NCBI RefSeq assembly: GCF_004564235.1 | Contig: NZ_SOMN01000019.1 | Span: forward strand, 35,909-99,908 | Direction: 5' to 3' | DNA from: Cohnella luojiensis | GTDB lineage: Bacteria > Bacillota > Bacilli > Paenibacillales > Paenibacillaceae | DNA length: 64,000 nucleotides | In this document: one piece after another, positions 34,657 to 43,107 of the stretch | Numbering within the stretch: the first letter of the stretch is position 1 | Layout: every line of letters begins with the position of its first letter | Notes under the pieces: generated by a model | What the model was told of the DNA's origin: nothing | Seen by the model: the letters and a program-made list of their open reading frames with translations, nothing else | Databases searched by the model: none | Made by a program: the position numbers and the translations under genes

Positions 34657-36408
34657 ATGTTTATCGTATTGAAGAAATTAAGCTGGTTTTTCAAAATGCA
34701 CTGGAAGCGGTATGCGATTGCGATCGTGCTTCTGACCATCGTGGGCATCATGGACGTTATCCCTCCTAAGCTGATCGGTGTGGCGATTGACGGCATTCAT
34801 CAGGAGACGCTGACTTCGGCTAAACTGACGGAGCTGCTTCTCTTCTGGATAGGTCTTACCGTCGTCGGGTATGGCATCACTTATGTTTGGCTATATCAAC
34901 TGTTCGGCGGCGCGTTCGTGCTGGAGCGGCTTCTTCGTTCCCGTCTGATGCGGCATTTGCTAAAAATGAATCCAACGTTCTACGAGCGCAACCGCACTGG
35001 CGACCTAATGGCTAGGGCCACTAATGATCTCGGAGCGGTGTCGGTGACGGCCGGCTTCGGCATCTTGACGCTCATCGACTCGACTTTATTCATGGCAACG
35101 ATCCTTGTGGTGATGGCCGGATTAATCAGCTGGAAGCTGACGCTTGCGGCGATGCTGCCCCTGCCGATCATGGCGCTGCTCATGCAGCACTTCGGCAAGA
35201 AGATTCACGACCGGTTCATGAAGTCCCAGGATGCCTTCGGCAGCTTGAACGATCAGGTGCTGGAATCGGTATCCGGGGTACGGGTCATCCGGGCTTTCGT
35301 TCAGGAGCAGGCGGATCGGAAACGATTCAGTAACTCGACGGACGACGTGTTTAACAAGAATATTCAAGTTGCCAAGATAGACGCTTTATTCGAGCCGACG
35401 GTGAAAATTTTGGTGGGCATAAGTTACTTAATCGGATTGTGTTATGGCGCTGTACTCGTATTCAGGGGAGAAATTACCCTTGGTGAAATGGTATCGTTCA
35501 ACATGTTCCTCGGAATGCTGATCTGGCCGATGTTCGCCATTGGCGAGCTGATCAACATCATGCAGCGGGGTAACGCCTCTCTAGATCGAATCAACGAAAC
35601 ATTGGGCGTGAAGGAGGATGTGAAGGAAGTCGAGGAGCCGGTCGATCTGGCGGTTCCGGAATCGATCGCGTTCGATCGCGTAACTTTCCGATATCCTTCC
35701 TCTTCGATCGATAATCTGGTGGACATTTCGTTCTCGCTTCGCAGAGGCCAGACGCTTGGAATCGTGGGACGTACCGGAAGCGGGAAAACGACTTTACTTA
35801 AGCAGCTATTGCGCGAATATCCGATGGGAGAAGGAAGTCTCACGGTCGGCGGAGTTCCCTTGACCGAGCTTGAACTGAATAGGTTGCGGAGCTGGATCGG
35901 CTACGTGCCGCAACAGCCGATTCTGTTCAGCAAGACGATCCGCGAGAACATCTGGTTCGGAACGACGGACGAAGCGAAAGAGGAGGACCGATTGAACCGG
36001 GCTCTGGAGCTGGCCGCGTTCCGCAAGGACGTCACGTTCCTTCCAGAAGGTATGGAGACGCTCGTTGGCGAGAAGGGCGTCGCTTTGTCCGGAGGACAGA
36101 AGCAGCGCGTGAGCATCGCGAGGGCGGTCATCGCCGATCCCGAGATTCTAATGCTTGACGATGCGCTATCGGCAGTAGACGCAAAGACGGAGACCGAGAT
36201 CCTAGAGGGTATCCGCAACGAACGCGCAGGCAAGACGACGATCATCACGACGCACCGCCTTACCGCCGTACAGCACGCGGATTGGATCATCGTACTCGAC
36301 GAAGGCCGGGTCACGGAAGAAGGCACGCATGAACAGCTGCTGCAGCTCGGCGGATGGTATAAAGAACAGTATGATCGGCAACAGCTAGCTTCGATCGTGG
36401 AAGCTTAA
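34657..36408 (+). CDS. bmrC: Heterodimeric multidrug ABC exporter subunit, BmrC type
   Basis: Half-transporter of 583 residues (BmrC of B. subtilis is about the same length) with six membrane helices (about 15-310) and a nucleotide-binding domain (about 335-575). ATG 34657 is chosen, behind AAGGGTG; the longer frame from 34573 adds an unconserved leader. Walker A is GRTGSGKTTL with Lys377 and the signature is LSGGQKQRV. Walker B ends LMLDDALSAVD, with Asp502 where the catalytic glutamate would be. That substitution marks the degenerate site of heterodimeric exporters. It pairs with the BmrD-type protein encoded after a 51-bp repeat array. Confidence 0.93.
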   Translation: MFIVLKKLSWFFKMHWKRYAIAIVLLTIVGIMDVIPPKLIGVAIDGIHQETLTSAKLTELLLFWIGLTVVGYGITYVWLYQLFGGAFVLERLLRSRLMRHLLKMNPTFYERNRTGDLMARATNDLGAVSVTAGFGILTLIDSTLFMATILVVMAGLISWKLTLAAMLPLPIMALLMQHFGKKIHDRFMKSQDAFGSLNDQVLESVSGVRVIRAFVQEQADRKRFSNSTDDVFNKNIQVAKIDALFEPTVKILVGISYLIGLCYGAVLVFRGEITLGEMVSFNMFLGMLIWPMFAIGELINIMQRGNASLDRINETLGVKEDVKEVEEPVDLAVPESIAFDRVTFRYPSSSIDNLVDISFSLRRGQTLGIVGRTGSGKTTLLKQLLREYPMGEGSLTVGGVPLTELELNRLRSWIGYVPQQPILFSKTIRENIWFGTTDEAKEEDRLNRALELAAFRKDVTFLPEGMETLVGEKGVALSGGQKQRVSIARAVIADPEILMLDDALSAVDAKTETEILEGIRNERAGKTTIITTHRLTAVQHADWIIVLDEGRVTEEGTHEQLLQLGGWYKEQYDRQQLASIVEA

Positions 36409-36449
36409 GAACATGGGTAGATTGGCGGCCGAGTTAGCTTATAAATCGA

Positions 36450-36840
36450 ATTAACTCCGCCCGTCGCAGTCAAATGGAGCCGAGATAGTAAAGAAAGTTT
36501 GCTAACTCCTCCCGCCGTAGTCGAATGGAGCCGAGATAGTAAAGAAAGTTTGCTAACTCCGCCCGTCGCAGTCAAATGGAGCCGAGATAGTAAAGAAAGT
36601 TTGCTAACTCCGCCCGTCGCAGTCAAATGGAGCCGAGATAGTAAAGAAAGTTTGCTAACTCTGACCGTCGTAGTCGAATGGAGCCGAGATAGTAAAGAAA
36701 GTTTGCTAACTCTGACCGTCGTAGTCGAATGGAGCCGAGATAGTAAAGAAAGTTTGCTAACTCCTCCCGTCGTAGTCAAATGGAGCCGAGATAGTAGAAA
36801 AGTTTGCTAACTCCGCTCGCCGCGGCGGGAATGAGCCTTT
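36450..36840. repeat. 51-bp tandem repeat array, 7 copies plus a partial copy
   Basis: Units begin at 36450, 36501, 36552, 36603, 36654, 36705 and 36756, with a truncated eighth at 36806. Each contains CTCC, a CGYAGTCRAATGGAGCCGAG block and AGTAAAGAAAGTTTGC. Units differ by a few substitutions (CGCAGTCAAA versus CGTAGTCGAA), and the seventh has a one-base deletion. As 51 is a multiple of three, reading frames stay open on both strands, but none has a ribosome binding site. The array fills the gap between bmrC and bmrD. Confidence 0.97.
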
Positions 36841-36877
36841 TGCAAGAGTCAAAGAAGAAGCGTAGGTGACATTATTC

Positions 36878-38899
36878 ATGGGTAATAACGGCAAACGATT
36901 GTTTCAATATGCATTGAATTACAAAAAACCGATACTGCTGGCGCTTGTGCTGCTATTAATGGCGGTAGGCGTTGAGCTAATCGGTCCGTTCCTTGCCAAG
37001 CGGATGATCGATACGAACATTATGGGTATCGAGAAGCCTTGGTACGATACGGAGCAAAACGAGAAGTATGCGGTCGCATATGATGGCGGCTGGTACAAGA
37101 GAGAGGACCACTTCGCGGCAGGAGAGGCGAAGGGGCGCGAAGTACGCGTTCTGCAGTCCGGAAGAAACTATTACTTCGTCGACGCGGACGGCGTCCCGGA
37201 TACCGGCAAACGGACATTCGGAGACGGTCAACTATCTATCGTGGGGGAGGACGGGAGCAAGCAATTGTTTCCCGCAACCCGGTTATCGTTAGGCGATACG
37301 TATGAATTCTACAAACCGGAATTCCGCAGTATTTTCCTCCTAGCGATCAGTTACGTCGGATTGTTATTGATCGGCGCGGTGCTCGCTTACTGGCAGAGAC
37401 TGCTGCTGCAAGTAACCGCGAACCGGATCGTCCGCAAGATGCGCAACGACGTCTTCCGGCACATTCAACGGCTCCCGGTGCAGTATTTCGATAACCTGCC
37501 TGCGGGTAAAGTCGTAGCCAGGGTGACAAACGATACGGAAGCGATAAGGGAATTGTACGTATCGGTTCTCGCCAACTTTTTCTCCGGGATCATCTATATC
37601 GCGGCGATCGTCGGCGCGTTGTTCTTGCTCGATACGAACCTGGCGCTTATCGCGCTGCCGTTGATCCCGATTCTGTACGTGTGGATCATCGTCTATCGCA
37701 AGTTCGCGGCCAAATACAACCATGTCATTCGTTCTCGCTTGAGCGATATTAACGGCATGATCAACGAGTCGATCCAAGGGATGCCGATCATTCAGGCTTT
37801 CCGCAAAGAGAAGGAAACGATGGATGAGTTCCACGAGATGAACGACGAGTATTTTAAGTACCAGAACAAGCTTCTTACCTTGAATTCCGTCACCTCGCAT
37901 AACTTGGTTAACGTGTTCCGGAACGTATTGTTCATCGCGGTCGTATGGATGTTCGCGGGCGATTGGCTGGGCGCGGCAGTAACGGTGGGCGTCCTGTACG
38001 CTTTCATCGACTACATGAACCGGATGATGCATCCGATCGTCGGGATCGTGAACCAGTTGTCGAATCTGGAGGTAGCGCGGGTATCGGCGGAGCGGGTGTT
38101 CACGCTGCTTGACGAGCCCGGCATCGAGGTGTCCGACAGCCGTATGGAGCGGTACAAAGGAAACGTGAGCTTCGAGGATGTAACCTTCGGCTACAAGCCG
38201 GGCGAGGATGTGCTGAAGAACATCACTTTCCGCGCGAGACAAGGAGAGACGGTTGCTCTGGTCGGACATACGGGCTCCGGCAAAAGCTCGATCTTGAACC
38301 TGTTATTCCGCTTCTATGATGTAGAGCGGGGAGCCATCACGGTGGACGGAATCGACGTTCGGGAGATGACGAAGCAGGAGCTCCGCCAGCACATGGGCAT
38401 CGTGTTGCAGGATCCGTTCCTGTTCACGGGAACGATCGCTTCCAATGTTAGCTTAGACGATCCGTCCATTTCCCGGGAAAAGGTGGAGCAGGCGCTTCGC
38501 GACGTGGGCGCTTACGCCATGTTCATGCAGCTGCCGGGCGGACTGGATGAACCGGTGATCGAGAAGGGAAGCACGTTGTCCGCGGGACAGAGGCAGCTAA
38601 TCTCGTTCGCTCGGGCGCTGGCGTTCGATCCGGCGATCTTGATTCTCGACGAAGCGACGGCGAGCATCGACACGGAGACGGAAGCGATCATCCAAGGCGC
38701 GCTCGACGTGCTGAAGCGCGGGCGGACGACGTTCGTCATTGCCCATAGGCTATCGACCATCCGGGCGGCCGATCAGATTCTCGTGCTCGACCGGGGCCGG
38801 ATCACGGAGCGCGGCAACCACGACGAGCTGATGGAGCAAGGCGGCAAGTACTACGCCATGTACCAGCTGCAGCAGGGTTCTGCGGTAACCGTAGCTTAA
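36878..38899 (+). CDS. bmrD: Heterodimeric multidrug ABC exporter subunit, BmrD type
   Basis: Half-transporter of 673 residues, exactly the BmrD length. ATG 36878 lies 9 bases after GTAGGTG. It has the extra segment of about 100 residues between the first and second membrane helices typical of BmrD/YheH, then helices to about 370 and a nucleotide-binding domain (about 420-665). Walker A is GHTGSGKSSI. Walker B is LILDEATASID with the catalytic Glu592. The signature is LSAGQRQL rather than LSGGQ, so it forms the degenerate site with the BmrC-type partner while its own Walker B completes the active one. Probable drug exporter. Confidence 0.94.
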   Translation: MGNNGKRLFQYALNYKKPILLALVLLLMAVGVELIGPFLAKRMIDTNIMGIEKPWYDTEQNEKYAVAYDGGWYKREDHFAAGEAKGREVRVLQSGRNYYFVDADGVPDTGKRTFGDGQLSIVGEDGSKQLFPATRLSLGDTYEFYKPEFRSIFLLAISYVGLLLIGAVLAYWQRLLLQVTANRIVRKMRNDVFRHIQRLPVQYFDNLPAGKVVARVTNDTEAIRELYVSVLANFFSGIIYIAAIVGALFLLDTNLALIALPLIPILYVWIIVYRKFAAKYNHVIRSRLSDINGMINESIQGMPIIQAFRKEKETMDEFHEMNDEYFKYQNKLLTLNSVTSHNLVNVFRNVLFIAVVWMFAGDWLGAAVTVGVLYAFIDYMNRMMHPIVGIVNQLSNLEVARVSAERVFTLLDEPGIEVSDSRMERYKGNVSFEDVTFGYKPGEDVLKNITFRARQGETVALVGHTGSGKSSILNLLFRFYDVERGAITVDGIDVREMTKQELRQHMGIVLQDPFLFTGTIASNVSLDDPSISREKVEQALRDVGAYAMFMQLPGGLDEPVIEKGSTLSAGQRQLISFARALAFDPAILILDEATASIDTETEAIIQGALDVLKRGRTTFVIAHRLSTIRAADQILVLDRGRITERGNHDELMEQGGKYYAMYQLQQGSAVTVA

Positions 38900-38901
38900 T
38901 T

Positions 38902-38949
38902 AAAAGAGGGAGAACTCGCGGCGGATGCCGCCGGGTTCTCCCTCTTTTT
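38902..38949 (+). terminator. bmrCD terminator
   Basis: AAAAGAGGGAGAAC pairs with GTTCTCCCTCTTTT, with GC-rich inner pairs, then T residues. Confidence 0.93.
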
Positions 38950-38960
38950 GTTCAATAGAA

Positions 38961-39068
38961 GTGAGCGGCTTAGGAGTGCAGTAATTTGAGTTAGTCTAAC
39001 AAATTGGGTGATGGGAGTGGCTTAGGTGCGCCGTAGTTTGAGTTGGTCTAACTAATTGCTCACCGCAG
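38961..39068 (+). repeat. REP-like element, dimer 1
   Basis: Two direct copies of about 52 bp (GAGCGGCTTAGG... at 38963 and GAGTGGCTTAGG... at 39015), each with a degenerate palindrome around GAGTTRGTCTAAC. The same core occurs as a dimer on the other strand at 45030-45125. Confidence 0.75.
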
Positions 39069-39221
39069 TTAGGATTTACCGAACTTATAATAGGAGGTTG
39101 TCCCTGAGTCGAGAGATCAATGGGCAGCCTCTATTTTTGTTGTCTTCGCGGACGCGCATGATTTCGGAGCTGCTGGAAATATTAACTACAAGATTATCAT
39201 TTATTCCAATGAGGTGGCCTA
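39069..39221 (+). other. Intergenic stretch with a terminator-like hairpin
   Basis: GAGGTTGTCC (39093-39102) can pair with GGGCAGCCTC (39121-39130), allowing G-U pairs, and is followed by TATTTTTG. No gene ends just upstream on this strand, so it may be a leader attenuator of the germination operon or leftover sequence. The ribosome binding site GAGGTGG of the next gene lies at 39211. Confidence 0.4.
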
Positions 39222-40322
39222 ATGGAAAGAATCAGCCAATCTCAATTGGCCTCCTTGATTATCCTGTTCCAGATCGGAAGCTCCCCATTGTTTCTTCTCG
39301 CTAGCGAAGCGGGCACGGATGCGTGGTTGTCTGTCTTCATCGGAATGTTGTGCGGGATGGCGGTACTCATCGCGGTAACGTTGCCGATCTACCGTAAGAC
39401 GCCTGATAAGAACCTCGCCGAGATCTTTACCGGAACATTCGGCAAGGTGGCCGGGAGCCTCTTCGGGGTAACATACGTCGTCTACTTTGGATACAAAGCG
39501 GTCAGAAATGTCCGCGAGTTTAGCGATCTGATGATTCTATACCTGCTGCCGACGACGCCATTATGGTTTATTATGTTCGTCTTCTTGGCCGTAGCCGGAT
39601 ATGCCATCTGCCAGGGAATCGAGGTGTTCGCGCGCATCGCAGAAATCTTGCTTCCCATCATTATCATTGTCTATATCGTTCTGTTCTTTATGATTTATTG
39701 TACGGGCATCTTTGATTATCAACGCTTGCTGCCGATACTAGATGACGGCTTGAAGAAGGTAGCGGACGCCGCGATTCCGGAACTGATTTCTTTTCCTTTC
39801 GGGGAGATGGTGTTGTTCCTGATGTTCTGGAAGCATGCCAGCCCGAGCGCCCGCACGACGAGAACAACCTTGTTCAGCTTTTTGTTCGCAGGCACTTTCA
39901 TTACTTTGACCAATATCGTTATCATCGGCAGCTTAGGAACGTTATCGGGTATCAGCGTCGTTCCTCTCATGCAAGTCGTTAATCTCGTGCAATTTGCCAA
40001 TTTCGTTGAACGATTAGACCCTGTCGTGGCCTTGTTGCTATTTGCCGGCGTGTTCATGAAGATGACCGCTTACTTCTTCGGGACGACGCTAGTATTCACC
40101 CAAGTGTTCCGAATGAATCGTCGGAAGGCCGTTATCCCCGTTGGCCTGCTCATCTTCATGGGTTCGTTAATGTTCAGAAGCTATATGCAGCATATTTGGT
40201 TCGGGTTCGAGAAGAATCTGAAATTCCATTTTCCGATTTTTCAAATCGGTATCCCGGTCTTCCTGCTGTTGGCCGTAATCCTTAAATCTCGCCTTCAGGG
40301 AAGCAAATCTCCGCCGTCTTAA
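39222..40322 (+). CDS. Spore germination permease, GerAB/GerKB type (first copy)
   Basis: Integral membrane protein of 366 residues with ten hydrophobic segments, from the amino-acid/polyamine/organocation (APC) family branch of germination B subunits. GAGGTGG precedes ATG 39222. In the inner spore membrane, B subunits bind the germinant together with A and C subunits. This operon has two different B genes, this one before and another after the A gene, which is seen in some spore formers and may broaden germinant specificity. It is followed after 26 bases by gerA. Confidence 0.9.
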   Translation: MERISQSQLASLIILFQIGSSPLFLLASEAGTDAWLSVFIGMLCGMAVLIAVTLPIYRKTPDKNLAEIFTGTFGKVAGSLFGVTYVVYFGYKAVRNVREFSDLMILYLLPTTPLWFIMFVFLAVAGYAICQGIEVFARIAEILLPIIIIVYIVLFFMIYCTGIFDYQRLLPILDDGLKKVADAAIPELISFPFGEMVLFLMFWKHASPSARTTRTTLFSFLFAGTFITLTNIVIIGSLGTLSGISVVPLMQVVNLVQFANFVERLDPVVALLLFAGVFMKMTAYFFGTTLVFTQVFRMNRRKAVIPVGLLIFMGSLMFRSYMQHIWFGFEKNLKFHFPIFQIGIPVFLLLAVILKSRLQGSKSPPS

Positions 40323-40348
40323 ACCTATATCCAGAGGAGGAGACCCCC

Positions 40349-41998
40349 CTGAAACCTTGGAAAATCCCTTTTTTAAGCGGAAAAAGGAAAAGAGGCAGCC
40401 AAAGTCGCAACAACGCCGCTCAAAATGATAAACGTGACGCGACAAAGAGCACCCAGGACTCAAGCTCCAAGGATTCGAAGTCTCTCGTATCGACCGAAAT
40501 CGCGGATAATCTCCGTATGATTCAAACCGTGCTCGGAACGAGCTCCGACATCGTCGTTCGGAAAATTAACGATGATTCTACGGGCTTGGACGGCGTTGCC
40601 TTCGTATATATCTACGACTTAATCGATCAACAGACGGTCAATCAGATGATCCTGCACCCCCTAATGACGGAAATAGGCGAACAAACGTCACCGTCATCGT
40701 CGTCGGAGTGGCTGAAAATTATTAAAAACAAGGTGTTATCCGTCGGACAAGTGAAAGAATTGCATTCGATGGATGAAGCGGTGAATCAGCTCCTTGAAGG
40801 CTGTACGCTCGTCTTCCTGCAAGGCTGTACGGTTGCTCTGGCGGCTAACACCTATGGCGGGGAATATCGATCGATTGAGGAGCCCAGCTCGCAAACCGTT
40901 ATCCGCGGGCCAAAGGAAAGCTTCACGGAGAATATCAAGACGAATATATCCTTAATGCGAAGACGCATCAAATCCACCGAACTAAGGGTAGAGCTAAGGC
41001 AAATAGGCAAACAAACAAAGACGCACGTCGGGATCATGTTCCTAAAAGGAATCGCCAAAGATAAGATCGTCGAGGAAATTCGAACTAGGCTGAATCGCAT
41101 CGATACGGATAGCATTCTGGAGAGCGCGTATATCGAGGAGTTCATTCAAGACGCGAACATGACCCCGTTCCCGACCATAGAGAACACGGAGAGGCCGGAC
41201 GCTGCGGCTGCGGGAATACTTGAAGGTCAAATTGCGATCATCGTGGACGGAACCCCATTCGTGCTTCTTGCGCCGGTCACGTTCGTACGGTTTTTCCAAT
41301 CCAGCGAGGATTTCTATCAACGGTACGATATCGCTACCTTCTTGCGAATCATTCGCTACGTATCGTTCTTCATCTCTATGTTGTTACCCTCATTGTTCAT
41401 AGCGATCTCGACTTTCCATCAAGAGATGCTTCCGACGCCTTTGCTCATCAGCTTAGCGGCGCAACGCGAAGGCGTGCCTTTCCCCGCTATCGTCGAGGCA
41501 TTGCTCATGGAGATTACGTTCGAGGTGTTGCGCGAAGCGGGGGTGCGCATGCCGAGGGTGATCGGCCCCGCGATATCCATCGTTGGAGCGCTCGTGTTGG
41601 GGCAAGCGGCCGTGCAAGCGGGACTGGTCTCCGCCGCTATGGTCATTGTCGTATCGTTCACCGCGATTGCCAACTTCGTCATTCCCGCGATTAACATGGC
41701 CATCGCCGCAAGGCTCATCCGCTTCGTCATGATGATATTGGGCGGAACGCTTGGTCTGTTCGGAATCATGTCGGGAATGATGGTGATCTTAATTCATCTC
41801 GCCGGACTTAGGTCATTCGGCGTGCCCTATCTAGCCCCGTTATCTCCGTTTATTTGGACCAATTGGAAAGATACGTTCATCCGCGTCCCGCAGTGGGCGA
41901 TGAAGAAGCGCCCGCCGACGATGGCATCGAAGAATAACATAACGAGACAAGGCAAAGGACAGAAGCCGGCTCCTCCCGGCCCCAATTCGGATACTTAG
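40349..41998 (+). CDS. gerKA: Spore germination protein, GerA/GerKA type (CTG start)
   Basis: A subunit of a nutrient germinant receptor, 549 residues when started at CTG 40349. AGAGGAGG (40333-40340) lies 8 bases before this CTG. The frame from there is open, lacks any in-frame ATG, GTG or TTG until 40517, and encodes the basic, Ser/Gln-rich N-terminus these proteins normally have (KPWKIPFLSGKRKRG). Starting at ATG 40517 would cut into the soluble domain (LRMIQTVLGTSSDIVVRKI). The C-terminal half has four to six membrane helices, with LLPSLFIAISTFHQEMLPT and the conserved LREAGVRMPRVIGPAISIVG. Confidence 0.92.
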   Translation: MKPWKIPFLSGKRKRGSQSRNNAAQNDKRDATKSTQDSSSKDSKSLVSTEIADNLRMIQTVLGTSSDIVVRKINDDSTGLDGVAFVYIYDLIDQQTVNQMILHPLMTEIGEQTSPSSSSEWLKIIKNKVLSVGQVKELHSMDEAVNQLLEGCTLVFLQGCTVALAANTYGGEYRSIEEPSSQTVIRGPKESFTENIKTNISLMRRRIKSTELRVELRQIGKQTKTHVGIMFLKGIAKDKIVEEIRTRLNRIDTDSILESAYIEEFIQDANMTPFPTIENTERPDAAAAGILEGQIAIIVDGTPFVLLAPVTFVRFFQSSEDFYQRYDIATFLRIIRYVSFFISMLLPSLFIAISTFHQEMLPTPLLISLAAQREGVPFPAIVEALLMEITFEVLREAGVRMPRVIGPAISIVGALVLGQAAVQAGLVSAAMVIVVSFTAIANFVIPAINMAIAARLIRFVMMILGGTLGLFGIMSGMMVILIHLAGLRSFGVPYLAPLSPFIWTNWKDTFIRVPQWAMKKRPPTMASKNNITRQGKGQKPAPPGPNSDT

Positions 41999-42009
41999 GA
42001 GTTGCGCTC

Positions 42010-43107
42010 ATGCAGATGGAGCAAAAGCAAAAGATATCCACACTCCAAGCGATCATTCTCGTGGTGCAATCTATAATGCCTACGGCCGTTTTAGTTGTAC
42101 CCTCTATTGCCATCGGAGCCGCTTCACAGGATGCTTGGATTTCGATTGTCTTAGCTTGGGTTTTCGGCGTCGTTCTGGCTCTGCTGTTCGGTTCCATCTG
42201 CATGCGGAATCCGGGAGTGCCCTTCCTGACATTACTGGAGAATAAGTTGGGTAGAACGGTCAGTATCATTACCGGAATCCTCTTGGCGCAGTACTACTTA
42301 GCCACTACGGCGTCCATACTGAGAGAGTCCGTTAACTTTATTTCCGAGCAGTTTCTTACGAAAACCCCCGTCATTGTCCTTGCCGCGGTATCGTTGATAG
42401 TCGTAATCTATGCGGTTTCGCATGGAATCGAAGTCATCGCACGCATTAGCATTATCGTATTTATGGGAGCGATTCATTTTCTTGCAATATATGTTGTTCT
42501 GCAATTAAATCAAATTGATTTGAAGTATTTATTTCCCATAGCGGAATCCGGAATATCGCGGATCATTCAAGGGGGGCTTCCTCCGTATGGATGGTTCTCC
42601 GAAGCGGCTTTTCTTCTGCTTCTTTCCCCTTATTTGAATAAACCCGGTCACTCTCGGGCGATTGGAGTTCTGGGAGTTACCATCGCCGGAGGGCAGTTGC
42701 TCGTAATCGTGCTGCTGGTGCTGTTTGTATTCGGACCGGAGTTGCCCAAGATGCTTTCCTACCCTACGTTCGCGATAACGGAGATCTTCTTGGAAAGGAT
42801 AGACATTTTGTTTATTTGCATATGGATCGCAACGATGTATATGAAGCTTTGCATTTTCTTCTTCGGAACGGTCCACTGCATCGTTCATTTATTCAGGATT
42901 CGCTTCGAGAAGCCCTTCCTTATCGTGCTCGGTGTTCTCGTGCTGCTGACCGCCATCTATTCATGGCCTAGTAACGCGTCCATCAGCGAGCACCAAGAAT
43001 TCACGTCGTTTCCTTTTTTGTTCTTGGTTAATGCGTTGCTGCCTTTCGCGTTATGGATAGGGTTGCGGTGGAAGGGACGCAACAATCTGGGGTCGGGAGG
43101 ATCATGA
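42010..43107 (+). CDS. gerKB: Spore germination permease, GerAB/GerKB type (second copy)
   Basis: Ten-helix membrane protein of 365 residues, B subunit of the germinant receptor encoded with the A and C genes. TAGGAG precedes ATG 42010, 11 bases after the A gene stop. Only distantly similar to the first B gene of the operon. Its stop overlaps the C gene start. Confidence 0.92.
   Translation: MQMEQKQKISTLQAIILVVQSIMPTAVLVVPSIAIGAASQDAWISIVLAWVFGVVLALLFGSICMRNPGVPFLTLLENKLGRTVSIITGILLAQYYLATTASILRESVNFISEQFLTKTPVIVLAAVSLIVVIYAVSHGIEVIARISIIVFMGAIHFLAIYVVLQLNQIDLKYLFPIAESGISRIIQGGLPPYGWFSEAAFLLLLSPYLNKPGHSRAIGVLGVTIAGGQLLVIVLLVLFVFGPELPKMLSYPTFAITEIFLERIDILFICIWIATMYMKLCIFFFGTVHCIVHLFRIRFEKPFLIVLGVLVLLTAIYSWPSNASISEHQEFTSFPFLFLVNALLPFALWIGLRWKGRNNLGSGGS

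Noticed and set aside
36405..36810. Long repetitive ORFs on both strands across the 51-bp array
   Set aside because: They exist only because the repeat length is a multiple of three and contains no stop in those frames; no ribosome binding site or non-repetitive core.
36450..36840. CRISPR array
   Set aside because: Units are contiguous with no unique spacers, and no cas genes are near. The same applies to the heptamer array at 23172.
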